This document shows, piece after piece, positions 28,615 to 38,500 of a stretch of 64,000 nucleotides of DNA (its first letter is position 1; every line of letters begins with the position of its first letter). The notes under the pieces are model-generated. The model saw only the letters and a list, made by a program, of their open reading frames with translations. It was not told where the DNA came from and made no database searches. This stretch comes from a virus: the IMG/VR virus record IMGVR_UViG_3300042197_001058, positions 19,597 to 83,596 of that record; one strand, written 5' to 3'. Both the position numbers and the translations under genes were made by a program.

Positions 28615-29361
28615 ATGGTTAATACCAATTGTTCTCAATGTATGTTTGCTAATCAGGTTCTTGATGATAAAAAAATAGCAGGATGTCAAAGAGATATTAT
28701 TAAAAAAATTATAGACCATAAAGATATTACTTTAGACTCTAGTAATTATAATACTATACATAATTATGCATGTAGATTTGGTTTCTCTAAAGAGATCTAC
28801 GAAAAACATAAGGAAGAATTTGATAAAATTGACCTATTGTCTAAAATAGATAATAATGCTAAACTGCCCATCTATCTAATTATGGATTGTGTGCCAGAAG
28901 GACCGGATGTTGGCCTTATTATTGACCATTTGTCACAGTCTAATTTTCATCCCAAATTTATGTCTATGTTATTTAGAAATAAATCTAACCAAACGATAGA
29001 CACTATTTACGATAATATATCATCAAAAATACCAAATACAACCTGGAAAATACATAATTTCTTGGAAGATATGAGCCTAAATGATAGTATAGATCATGTA
29101 TTGTCTACTAACTTATCTAAATCACAATGCTCATATCTTTTGGTGTATAAATCTTCAGATTACGAGCATTTAAATACAGACCTATTAAACATTAATGAAT
29201 CAGTAGTACTACATCAAATGCCTCACATTGCTATGGTTAAAAATCTTGATAATTTATATGGTTTAACTATTAGTGTACAAAACTATATAGTAGCTAAATC
29301 TATAAACAATAATCTTTTAGATGCTATTCGCACAGAATCTGAGACACTACTAAGCTATTAA
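28615..29361 (+). CDS. Hypothetical protein with N-terminal Cys cluster (248 aa)
   Basis: N-terminus with CSQCMFA, GCQRD and YACRFGF, a likely metal-binding module in the first 60 residues. The rest is an alpha/beta domain beginning LPIYLIMDCVPEGPDVGLII, which has the look of a nucleotide-sugar-binding fold, but no DxD motif is clear. Possibly an enzyme that modifies tail proteins; not recognised. Confidence 0.5.
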   Translation: MVNTNCSQCMFANQVLDDKKIAGCQRDIIKKIIDHKDITLDSSNYNTIHNYACRFGFSKEIYEKHKEEFDKIDLLSKIDNNAKLPIYLIMDCVPEGPDVGLIIDHLSQSNFHPKFMSMLFRNKSNQTIDTIYDNISSKIPNTTWKIHNFLEDMSLNDSIDHVLSTNLSKSQCSYLLVYKSSDYEHLNTDLLNINESVVLHQMPHIAMVKNLDNLYGLTISVQNYIVAKSINNNLLDAIRTESETLLSY

Positions 29362-29412
29362 ACAATTTTTGGTGTAGTATACTCTATACAATCCATAATA
29401 TGGGAGCTAAAT

Positions 29413-30606
29413 ATGCCTAACAGTAGAATTTATTACGCCTCACAAACAGCACAACTAAGACCACAAACTGCCACGCCAACATCTTCGTCTGATATTTATA
29501 GTGGTTGGTATCAGCCTCTCGGTCTACAAAGCGTGTCTATGACAACAAACTTTGCTTTGGAGCCAGCATTCCAATTAGGCACCGTTGAACTGTATGATAA
29601 TGTTGAGTCTATCCCAGAAGTAGAAGTAACTCTTAACAGAGTTATAGATACAACAGCACCCCTATATCTTATGTGTATGGGAGGCAAGGACGGAGTTGAC
29701 GGAGCCGAAAATAAACAGTTAGTATCATTAGCAAATAATAGAGTAAATTTTAGACTTGGTATTTATGAAAGTGCTAATCAATTTATTTCTAATACTGCAT
29801 CTCAGTATGTTGTTTGTAGTGGTATGTATTTATCTAGTTTTAACTATACTATTCCTATCGAAGGTAATGCTACAGAAGAAGTTACTCTTGTTGGTAACCA
29901 TAAAATATGGAATACTGGAGCTTTCTTAGGAGATTCCTCTTTTAATGTCGGGAATATTTTTAATCCAAGTACAACAGTAGGAGCAATTACTCCCACAACA
30001 GCTAGCGGAATTCTCAGAAAACAATACGTTGATATTGTAAATTCTACTTTACCTATTGGTCCGAGCGGCATTAGACAACCCGGCGGAGATAAAATGCCAC
30101 ACTTCCAGAACATTACTATTAGCGCATCTCTAGGAAGAGAAAGTATTAATCAACTAGGGCGTTTTGCTCCTTATTGTCGTTATACTAACTTTCCTATCGA
30201 AGTAACATCAGAATTTGAAGTAATGTCAACAGATGGAGATGGTGTGGATGCTGATGACTTTCTTGGTCAATCATTCTGCAATGGTTCAAAAAGTAATCTA
30301 AAACAGCATCCTATTAGGGTTGTAATTTGTGATGGAGATTCTACTACAGCATCTAATACTATGGCATTTGATCTTGGCTACAAAAATACTTTAACTTCTA
30401 TCAATCAGACAGGTGGGGATACTGGTGGTGGAAATGTTATGGTCACATATAGCTTTAGAAATTTCAATAATTTTACTATTCAAGCTAGCGGAACATACAA
30501 AGACGGTCTCAATATTGCTAGTAATACTCTAAGTATGCAAAGCTTGCCCGAGTCTGCCCCAGTTGCACCAGCAGTATCTTATAACTATTTCAACACAGAT
30601 CAATAA
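29413..30606 (+). CDS. Major tail (tube) protein, paralogue 1
   Basis: 397 residues. Begins MPNSRIYYASQTAQLRPQTA and has GWYQPLGLQSVSMTTNFALE, then NATEEVTLVGNHKIWN and SASLGRESINQLGRFAPY. Two more genes directly downstream share the same series. Abundant beta structure and place fit tail-tube subunits. GGAG before the ATG. Confidence 0.75.
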   Translation: MPNSRIYYASQTAQLRPQTATPTSSSDIYSGWYQPLGLQSVSMTTNFALEPAFQLGTVELYDNVESIPEVEVTLNRVIDTTAPLYLMCMGGKDGVDGAENKQLVSLANNRVNFRLGIYESANQFISNTASQYVVCSGMYLSSFNYTIPIEGNATEEVTLVGNHKIWNTGAFLGDSSFNVGNIFNPSTTVGAITPTTASGILRKQYVDIVNSTLPIGPSGIRQPGGDKMPHFQNITISASLGRESINQLGRFAPYCRYTNFPIEVTSEFEVMSTDGDGVDADDFLGQSFCNGSKSNLKQHPIRVVICDGDSTTASNTMAFDLGYKNTLTSINQTGGDTGGGNVMVTYSFRNFNNFTIQASGTYKDGLNIASNTLSMQSLPESAPVAPAVSYNYFNTDQ

Positions 30607-30621
30607 TTCTGGAGATTAATA

Positions 30622-31851
30622 ATGTCAGACAACAAAAGAATTTTTTATGCATCTCAGGGCATTCATTTACAACCAGTAACAACTGGTAACGCTCACGACT
30701 ATAGACAGCCAAGCGACTATATTGCATATGGTTCTTGGGTACAGCCAAGAGGATTACAAAGCGCTGGTATTACTACTAATTTTAATACAGAGCCTGTGTC
30801 TCAATTAGGAACACTAAAAATTTATTCTCAAACAGAAACAGCTCCTGAAGTAGAAGTAACATTATCTAAACTTATTGATGGCACCGCTCCTTTATACTCT
30901 ATTTGTACTGCTACTCCGGACGGATCAAATCTTAAAACTGTTAATAAAGATCTTATTGAAGCTGCAAATAGTATGGTTAATGTAAGATTTGCAGTATTCT
31001 CTGATACAGAACCTTATGCTACCGGTGTTGCTGTTTATCATACGATGTGCAGCGGCATGTATCTATCTAGTATCGGATATAATTTTACAGTAGACGGTAA
31101 TGCCACAGAAGAGGTAACTCTTGTAGGTACTAATAAAACATGGCTTAAGGGAGGAAATGTTCCCGGTCAAGCATCAGATTTATTAACTGATGACAATGCT
31201 ACTCCTTATGGTAGTGGTACTAGTTTCTTAGCTCGCAGACAGTATGTTGCTATAACAGGAGGAGATGTTGCAGCTCCGTCCAGAGATGCTGATGGTAAAT
31301 TAGATTCTCCTGCATCTATCAATTTCTGTGTTTTGCCAACAGGCACAAGAGGAGGTATTCCTATTGTGGGCGCTAGTGCTGCTGAGAAAAAACCTATTAT
31401 TCAAAGTATTAGTATTAATGCTAGTTTGAATAGAGAAAATATTAACGAATTAGGATTTTTTGGACCATATTATAAATATACGGCACTTCCTGTTGAAGTT
31501 ACGTCCGAATTCGAGATTATTTCAGTTAGTGGAGATCTAGTCGATGCTGATAGTTTCGACGAAGCCTCTGGTTGCACAACATCTTTTTCTAATTTAGATT
31601 ACAAAGAAATTGTTATTAAAGTATGTGGAAGCACTGATTCTGATTCGCTAGTTATTGACCTTGGCAAAAAGAATAAGCTAACGTCAGTGAATTATACCGG
31701 AGGAGATACTGGTGGTGGTAATGTTACTACTACGTTCAGCTTCCAGACATTTAATAAACTTAATGTTATACCTCTTGGTTCATATGCAGACTTTACAGAG
31801 TTCTCTGATGCTAGTTCCATAGACTTGTCTTCACAAGCTACATTTACCTAA
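30622..31851 (+). CDS. Major tail (tube) protein, paralogue 2
   Basis: 409 residues. Same landmarks as paralogue 1: RIFYASQGIHLQPV, GSWVQPRGLQSAGITTNFNT, NATEEVTLVGTNKTWL, NASLNRENINELGFFGPY, TGGDTGGGNV. It carries an insert near residues 195-255. GGAG before the ATG; 15 nt after the previous gene. Confidence 0.75.
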   Translation: MSDNKRIFYASQGIHLQPVTTGNAHDYRQPSDYIAYGSWVQPRGLQSAGITTNFNTEPVSQLGTLKIYSQTETAPEVEVTLSKLIDGTAPLYSICTATPDGSNLKTVNKDLIEAANSMVNVRFAVFSDTEPYATGVAVYHTMCSGMYLSSIGYNFTVDGNATEEVTLVGTNKTWLKGGNVPGQASDLLTDDNATPYGSGTSFLARRQYVAITGGDVAAPSRDADGKLDSPASINFCVLPTGTRGGIPIVGASAAEKKPIIQSISINASLNRENINELGFFGPYYKYTALPVEVTSEFEIISVSGDLVDADSFDEASGCTTSFSNLDYKEIVIKVCGSTDSDSLVIDLGKKNKLTSVNYTGGDTGGGNVTTTFSFQTFNKLNVIPLGSYADFTEFSDASSIDLSSQATFT

Positions 31852-31872
31852 TTAATTAACGGAGAAGTTTAC

Positions 31873-32973
31873 ATGGCTAATAATAATAGAATTTTTTACG
31901 GATCACAGGTAGCACAAGTTAAGCCAGGAACTCCTGCTAGTAATGGTTCCATTTCTTATTATACTACTTGGTATCAGCCTCCAGGCGTACAAAGCGTTGG
32001 TATGACTACTAACTTTGACACAGAACAAGCTTTTCAATTAGGAGCTATCGATCTATATAATATTTCAGAAAACTTACCAAACGTAGAAGTTACAATTAGT
32101 AAACTAGTAGATGGCAGGGCTCCATTATATCTTATGTGCATGGGTGGAGTTTCTGGTGTTGCCGGAGCTAATCTTAGTAATGTATATTCTACAGCCGAAC
32201 AACAGACTAAAGGTTTTGGCGGATTAGCTAACAATGTAGTGGATTTTAGACTAGGTATTTATGATGATACCAAAAGTACAACAGACGGCACTACTGATTC
32301 GTATGTTTTGTGCGAAAGAATGTATGTATCTAATTTAAATTTTACATTCCCGATAGACGGCACAGCAACGGAAGAATTAACTCTTGTTGGTAACAGTAAA
32401 AAATGGAGCATGAATGATAGCGGCATGGGTGCTATGACAGCATTCACCCAGACTGAATCATCAAAAACAGCACAAAAGTTAGCTCGTAGACAATTTGTAA
32501 ATATAGAGGGATCGGTTTTACCAACTGGTGTAGGAGGTATATATCCTAAAGCTAGTGGTGGTTTATATTTTCAAAATATTACAGTTAGTGCAAGTCTTGG
32601 TCGTGAAAGCATCAATGAACTAGGATCTTTTGCTCCTAGAACTCGCTATGTAACATTTCCAGTAGAAGTTACATCGGAGTTTGAGGTTATGGGCACCGTA
32701 GGAGATCTAGTCACCGCCAAAGACTTTTTAGCAGAAAGCGGTTGTAATGTTAATTATAGTAACCTACGACCCTTGCCAATTAATATTAATGTATGTGGTA
32801 GTGGAAATGGTAGTCTCAATCTATACTTAGGTTCTGGTAACCAGCTAACTTCTGTTAATTATACAGGAGGAGATACGGGCGGAGGTAATGCTACTATTAC
32901 TTATAGTTTTAGAAACTATAATGATTTTTACATTAATGCTTCTGGTTCGTATGCTAACACATCGGCTCTGTAA
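31873..32973 (+). CDS. Major tail (tube) protein, paralogue 3
   Basis: 366 residues. Same landmarks: RIFYGSQVAQVKPG, WYQPPGVQSVGMTTNFDTEQ, TATEELTLVGNSKKWS, SASLGRESINELGSFAPR, TGGDTGGGNATITYSFRNYN. It is closer to paralogue 1 than to 2. Three tandem tube-type genes are unusual; different ones may form the tube, its tip or its terminator. Confidence 0.75.
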   Translation: MANNNRIFYGSQVAQVKPGTPASNGSISYYTTWYQPPGVQSVGMTTNFDTEQAFQLGAIDLYNISENLPNVEVTISKLVDGRAPLYLMCMGGVSGVAGANLSNVYSTAEQQTKGFGGLANNVVDFRLGIYDDTKSTTDGTTDSYVLCERMYVSNLNFTFPIDGTATEELTLVGNSKKWSMNDSGMGAMTAFTQTESSKTAQKLARRQFVNIEGSVLPTGVGGIYPKASGGLYFQNITVSASLGRESINELGSFAPRTRYVTFPVEVTSEFEVMGTVGDLVTAKDFLAESGCNVNYSNLRPLPININVCGSGNGSLNLYLGSGNQLTSVNYTGGDTGGGNATITYSFRNYNDFYINASGSYANTSAL

Positions 32974-33022
32974 TTAGATTAAGTACAAGATTATAAGATT
33001 TTAATATAGGATTAGGACTAAT

Positions 33023-33199
33023 ATGGACGAATTATTTAGTGTTATAGGAAGACTGTATGTAGATATGTACAATACTCAAAAATACATAGAGTCTCTACAA
33101 AAACAGGTTAAGGACAAGGATAACGAAATATCTTTACTAAAAACAAAGATAGTATCAGCCTCTAAGGATAATCAAATAGTTAATGAGCCACGAAATTGA
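33023..33199 (+). CDS. Small coiled-coil protein (58 aa)
   Basis: Begins MDELFSVIGRLYVDMYNTQK, followed by a charged coiled coil (YIESLQKQVKDKDNEISLLK). Overlaps the next gene. Its position between tail tube and tail chaperone genes suggests a tail-assembly helper; not recognised. Confidence 0.6.
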   Translation: MDELFSVIGRLYVDMYNTQKYIESLQKQVKDKDNEISLLKTKIVSASKDNQIVNEPRN

Positions 33200-34181
33200 A
33201 TCTACTTTATATAGAATATTAACTGGTCGTTTGATTTTTTCATATGATGGTAAAGAATATTGTTTGACACAACCATCCAATCAAATCAAATATCAGTCAA
33301 GTATACTTTATAATAATATTATTAATGATGAAAAATATAATGAATGGATTAGAGAAGAAAATTTAGAAAGATATATGATATTTTTAGGAGTATGGGATAG
33401 GGAAATGTCTAATTATCTTAATAAATCTAATAAACAAATAGAAGATCTTAAGGTTGCTCTTTATACTAATAGATATAATAGTAATCAGTCTAAACGTATC
33501 AGGAATCAACTATCGAATATTAGAGATAGAGTTAATAATATTTATATGACACAACAAACATATAAAGCTCAAACTTTAGAAGGTTATGCTGATAGCGTAA
33601 GGAATGAATTTATAGTATCTAATACTCTTTACTATAAAAAACGCAAAGTGTTTAAGTCTATAACTAATTCTTATACATTATTTAGCGCATTACTATTAGA
33701 AATTAATCAACAAACAATTAGCCCAATGTCATATAGGCAACTTGCTAGATCAGATCTATGGAGATCATATTGGACTATTAGTAAAGGAGATATATTCGAG
33801 GGACCTGTTTCTGAATGGACAGATGAACAAAGATCGTTAGCTGGCTTTAGTAGTATGTATGACAGTGTTTTTAGTCATCCAGAAAAACCAGCAGATTCTG
33901 TTATAGCAGATGATGATATGCTGGACGGATGGATGATTACTCAATCTAGAGCCAATGAGAAGAATAAGCAACAAGAAGAACTATTAAAATCTAATCCTAA
34001 GCTAGGTAAGGCTCAAGAAGTGTTCGTATTCACAGATAATGCGCAGTCAGCTTCTGAAATTATTGATATGAATTCTGGAGAAGCCATGGCCGCTATTAGA
34101 GAAAGATTTAGTAGTTTAGATAAACATAAAGAATTAAAACATAGTCAATTACCAGATATACATGAATCTTTACAGAAATAA
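33183..34181 (+). CDS. Putative tail assembly protein (332 aa)
   Basis: Mostly helical, Asn/Lys-rich. Starts MSHEIESTLYRILTGRLIFS with YDGKEYCL. Contains long charged helices and a C-terminal Glu/Lys-rich tail. In tailed phages the genes between tube and tape measure encode assembly chaperones; this is probably one. No slippery frameshift site was found linking it to the next gene. Confidence 0.5.
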   Translation: MSHEIESTLYRILTGRLIFSYDGKEYCLTQPSNQIKYQSSILYNNIINDEKYNEWIREENLERYMIFLGVWDREMSNYLNKSNKQIEDLKVALYTNRYNSNQSKRIRNQLSNIRDRVNNIYMTQQTYKAQTLEGYADSVRNEFIVSNTLYYKKRKVFKSITNSYTLFSALLLEINQQTISPMSYRQLARSDLWRSYWTISKGDIFEGPVSEWTDEQRSLAGFSSMYDSVFSHPEKPADSVIADDDMLDGWMITQSRANEKNKQQEELLKSNPKLGKAQEVFVFTDNAQSASEIIDMNSGEAMAAIRERFSSLDKHKELKHSQLPDIHESLQK

Positions 34182-34218
34182 ATTATTATCTATTATATAG
34201 AAAAGGCATGGGATCATA

Positions 34219-34503
34219 ATGCACTACAATAATCAACTTCTAGCTGAAATAGAAACAAAATTTAAAACAACTATGATTGGGGCATTAGCCAGATTTGAAG
34301 AGTCTTTTGGCCACTTATGGGAAGAGGAAGGTCCAGATCAACAAGAATATATTGATCTATGGGAATACACCCGTAACTCTATACTTAATAATGGCAATAG
34401 ACAAATGAGATCAGCATTGGATGAGTTATCTAAGATATTATTTAACCAATATAAAACCAAGTATACTTATAAGTTTAACAATAAGGACCAAGGAGAGAAC
34501 TAA
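34219..34503 (+). CDS. Conserved phage hypothetical protein (94 aa)
   Basis: Begins MHYNNQLLAEIETKFKTTMI, then GALARFEESFGHLWEEEG and WEYTRNSILNNGNRQM. The motif series looks like a small protein found in phages with long tails; function unknown. Just upstream of the chaperone-like gene, separated by no spacer, so coupled. Confidence 0.75.
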   Translation: MHYNNQLLAEIETKFKTTMIGALARFEESFGHLWEEEGPDQQEYIDLWEYTRNSILNNGNRQMRSALDELSKILFNQYKTKYTYKFNNKDQGEN

Positions 34504-35402
34504 TGAAAACCAAAACGTTTAAGGCCACAGTTGATAATGTAGAAAGAGAATTTTTAGTTAAGACCCCATCACTAAACGATCAAAGAGAGGCCCAAAAGAT
34601 CTATAATCAGGCCTTTACGGATGCCGTAAAGAGTAAAAGCGTTGTTAGGGCTAAACTAGACGATCTACTACAAGATCAGGGGCTATGGAACGATGAAAAG
34701 CAAGCCAGATTCACCTCTCTGCAAAAGGATTTATTGGACGGCGAAAAAAGGCTCGCTAAGGGTGGTTTTAGTCTTAATGAAGCCAAAGACCTTGCTGTTA
34801 AAATGAAGAGCATTCGAGACGAAATTCGAGATCTCATTAGTGTCAGAACTAGTTTAGATAATCATAGTGCAGAAGGTCAAGCTGATAATGCTAGATTTAA
34901 TTATTTAGTTAGTGTATGTGTGGTGTATAATGATACTAAACAGCCGTATTTTAATAATATGGAAGACTACCTAAACAGGTCATCTGATACGGTAGCTATA
35001 TTGGGTGCTCAAAATTTGGCCAACATGCTATATGGATTGGATAATGACTATGAGTCGAATTTGCCAGAAAACAGATTTTTAAAGAAATATAAATTTGTTG
35101 ATGATAAACTGCGATTCGTAGATAAGAAGGGAAGATTAATTGACGTAGAGGGTAGACTTATAGATGAAAGCGGACGATTTATCGATGAGCATGGCAATTT
35201 TGTGGATAAGTATGGTAACAGAGTTAATGCCGAAGGGGATTATGTTGTTGAGCCAGAGCCCTTTTTAGATGAAAATGGAAATCCCGTTATCTTAGAAGAA
35301 GACAAAACCAATGACGTTAAACCACAAGAAAGTAAACCAGAGCCAGAAGATAAGCCAGTGGTCGCAGACGCTCCCGCTTCGCCTAATCCCTCAGTCTCTT
35401 AA
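34503..35402 (+). CDS. Tail assembly chaperone-like protein with short repeats
   Basis: 299 residues. The N-terminal 190 residues are alpha-helical and start MKTKTFKATVDNVEREFLVK. Residues about 196-260 hold six or so tandem 7-residue repeats of the form [LF][IV]DxxG[RN], a beta-solenoid-like motif. An acidic, Pro-rich tail ends PNPSVS. Directly before the tape measure gene, so a tape-measure chaperone is likely. Confidence 0.6.
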   Translation: MKTKTFKATVDNVEREFLVKTPSLNDQREAQKIYNQAFTDAVKSKSVVRAKLDDLLQDQGLWNDEKQARFTSLQKDLLDGEKRLAKGGFSLNEAKDLAVKMKSIRDEIRDLISVRTSLDNHSAEGQADNARFNYLVSVCVVYNDTKQPYFNNMEDYLNRSSDTVAILGAQNLANMLYGLDNDYESNLPENRFLKKYKFVDDKLRFVDKKGRLIDVEGRLIDESGRFIDEHGNFVDKYGNRVNAEGDYVVEPEPFLDENGNPVILEEDKTNDVKPQESKPEPEDKPVVADAPASPNPSVS

Positions 35403-35436
35403 TAACTTTTACTTGGTTGGATTATATAACAATATT

Positions 35437-35477
35437 CCCAGTATAGATATAAGTTCTATGCTGGGAGTATTTTTTTT
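35437..35477 (+). terminator. Intrinsic terminator before the tape measure gene
   Basis: Long stem CCCAG-t-ATAGA / TCTAT-g-CTGGG followed by a run of eight T. It separates the chaperone gene from the tape measure gene. Confidence 0.8.
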
Positions 35478-35484
35478 ATAAATA
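35477..35484 (+). promoter_or_regulatory. T4-late-like promoter (TATAAATA)
   Basis: An exact match to the T4 late promoter consensus lies directly after the terminator and 23 nt before the tape measure ATG; no -35 box. It fits the gp55-like sigma factor encoded at 14084. Inference from one site. Confidence 0.4.
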
Positions 35485-35507
35485 GCTTAAAGGACATATA
35501 AAATATT

Positions 35508-38500
35508 ATGGCACAGGCTTTTAACTTAACAGCACAACTTAATCTTAGAGGACCATCTAATGTTAAGAAGATTGTTGCTGATATTAGACGAGATCTTGGA
35601 ACGATTAATGCTAATGTGCAGTTTCGTCTAGATCCAACAGCTGTTAGAAATACATCAGCACTTAATTCTGCTTTACGTAATCTTAATACTACATTAGGAT
35701 CCACTACAACTAATGCTACCAATGCTGCTAGAGCCATTAGATCATTTGGTTCCGCTATTAATAGCGTAAATATCAAAAATGTGCCTCAACAAATTAACGC
35801 TACAGTTGCTAGTATCAATAAATTAAATAGTACAGCGGCAAATAGCGGCAATAGTCTAGCTGGCGCTACAACAGAGATGCAAGAATTCGGTAAACAGGCT
35901 TATCTGGCTGTTCGTAGATTTGCTGCATTTACCGGTGTCACTAGTGTTATTTTCGGTGTTACTAATGCCATTACATCAGGTATTCAAGCTTTTATTGAAT
36001 ATGACAAACAATTTGTAAAACTACAACAAGTCACAGGTCAATCTGCCGCAGGACTAAAAGGATTGTCTGATACTATAACTGGTCTGTCTACAGGACTAGG
36101 TGTTGCTTCATCTGATATTACAGAGGTAGCTTCAACATTAGCACAGGCTGGTTTAAGTGCTAGAGATACAGAAAAAGCACTTAAGGCTCTGGCACTAAGT
36201 TCTTTGACTCCATCTTTCGATGATATGAATCAAACTGTAGAAGGCAGTATTGCATTAATGAGACAGTTTGGTATTAGCGCAGGAGATTTAGAAAAAGCCC
36301 TAGGCTCAGTTAATTCAGTAGCAGCTCAGTTTGCAGTAGAGTCTAGTGATATTATTACTGCTATTCAGCGTACTGGTGGTGTGTTTGCCGCTGCCAGTAA
36401 AGGAGTGTCTGAAGGAACAGATGCGCTAAATGAATTTATTTCTGTATTTACTAGTGTACGAGCTACTACTCGTGAAAGCGCAGAGACTATTGCTACAGGC
36501 TTAAGAACCATTTTTACTCGTTTACAACGAGGAGCTACAATAAATGCTCTTAAGCAATTCGGAGTAGATCTTACAGATGCAGAGGGTAAATTCGTAGGAG
36601 CCTATAAGGCTGTAGAACTATTGTCTAGTGGACTTAGTAAGCTAGATCCTAGAGATTTGAAATTCTCACAAATTGTAGAAGAATTAGGTGGTTTTAGACA
36701 GATTGGTAAGGTTATTCCTCTTATTCAACAATTCACAACTGCACAAGAAGCCTTAAAAGTAGCACAAAGAGGCCAAGGATCGTTAGCCTTGGATGCTGCT
36801 AAAGCACAAGAATCTTTAGCTAATAAAATTACTAAAGTAAAAGAAGAATTTTTTGCTTTGTTTAGAGAGATTGGTAATTCAAAAGGTTTTCAAACTATGA
36901 TACGAGGAGCACTAGATTTAACTAGTGCTATGATTAAAGTTGCAGATAGTATTAAAGGTATTATTCCGGTTTTAGGAGTTTTAGGAGCATTTAAAGGAGC
37001 GTCCGCTCTGACACAATTTACTGCTGGATTTATTGGAGGGTTCGGCAAAAAACAAAAAGTAAATTCTGGTGGATATATCAAGAAATTTGCTCGCGGTGGT
37101 GTGGTACCAGGAGTAGGAGATGGCGATACTGTTCCAGCTATGTTAGAACCCGGAGAGTTTGTGATTAGAAAAAAAGCTGTTCAAGCTATAGGAATGAATA
37201 GATTGCATAGAATGAACAAATATGCTGGAGGAGGAAAAGTTTCTATTAAAAAACTATCTGAATCTAGTAAAGGCGGATCATTTATAAAGAAAGCACAAAG
37301 AGATAATTCAGATATTATTCAGTATGCTGACGAGGTATTTGCTACCGAAAAAAGACAAAAAATTTCACTATCAGAAGCCGACAAAAAATACTTATTTAAG
37401 CAAAGTCTTAATCCCAATCGATTCAAGCCTGGAGAAAAAAGATTTAAAGGAAGCATAGAGAATCTAAATAAAAATGTTTGGGGAACAGCTTTTGAAAATT
37501 TAATGACTAAAAGATTAGGTAAACAATGGAAAACTACTAGTTCCAATAAAGATTATGGAGGTAGTTATCCTTTAGATTTATATAGTAGTGATGGAGATTT
37601 TGCAGAAGTTAAGTTTACAGATAGACCAGTTAGTTATCAACATATATTAAGTAAAAAATTAAGACATAAATTATTACAACCTAAAAATACATGGAAATTT
37701 ACTCAGAAAAGAGATGCTGGCCCTAGAGCTATTGACTTAGGAGAAGCATTAGTTTATGAGACTGATGAGGTAGAGAAACGAAAATTTATAGAACAATTTA
37801 AAGCAGGACAATTAGAGGCTAAAAGATCTCGACAGAAATTTGCTGTAGGAGGCTCGGTACAGAGACGGGTTGGGTATATAGATTATGATGTTATAGCTAA
37901 TGAAGCTAATAAAAATATTGTTGAAGCCGGGATGAAATCTTCTGGTACTACTGGCCCTAGATTATATGCTGATTATTTAACTCAATTAGCTGTTAGATCG
38001 CGTAAAGCTAATAGTTTAAACAAACTAAGCGCAGTTTATGGGGTAGCTGGTTCTGGAAAAACTACATTAGCTCGCGGACAAGGTACAGACAAAGGGAAAT
38101 TAAGACAAACAGAAAGATTTCCTATCTTAAGTCCTGAAGATGTTTCAAAAGCTACCGAAGTTTTGATATTGAGTAGCAGTGTTTCTAAGTCTAAAATGGA
38201 TGACTACTTATCTAGCGTAGATAGAGCATATACGTTGAGTAGTACTACTTCAGCAGAAAGAGAACGAGTAAGATCTCAGAGAAGTGCTAGAGATACTACT
38301 GGAGTTGGATTAGAAGGACGTAAGCCTGGAACTACTACAGGGGTATCAGCAGACACTGCTGTAGGAGAGGCTTTACTAGGAGATGCATTAGGTAAAAAAT
38401 CTGTAGTTCTTGGTAGATCAACTTCTGGTAGACTAAGACGTAAAAAAGGAAATGAATTAGTAGAAACCATAAAGAAAAAAATAGGTTTCACTTGGGGTAG

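Noticed and set aside
33183-35402. Programmed frameshift between tail chaperone genes (G/GT type)
   Set aside because: The genes are separated or end to end with good starts of their own; no slippery heptamer was seen at the joins.
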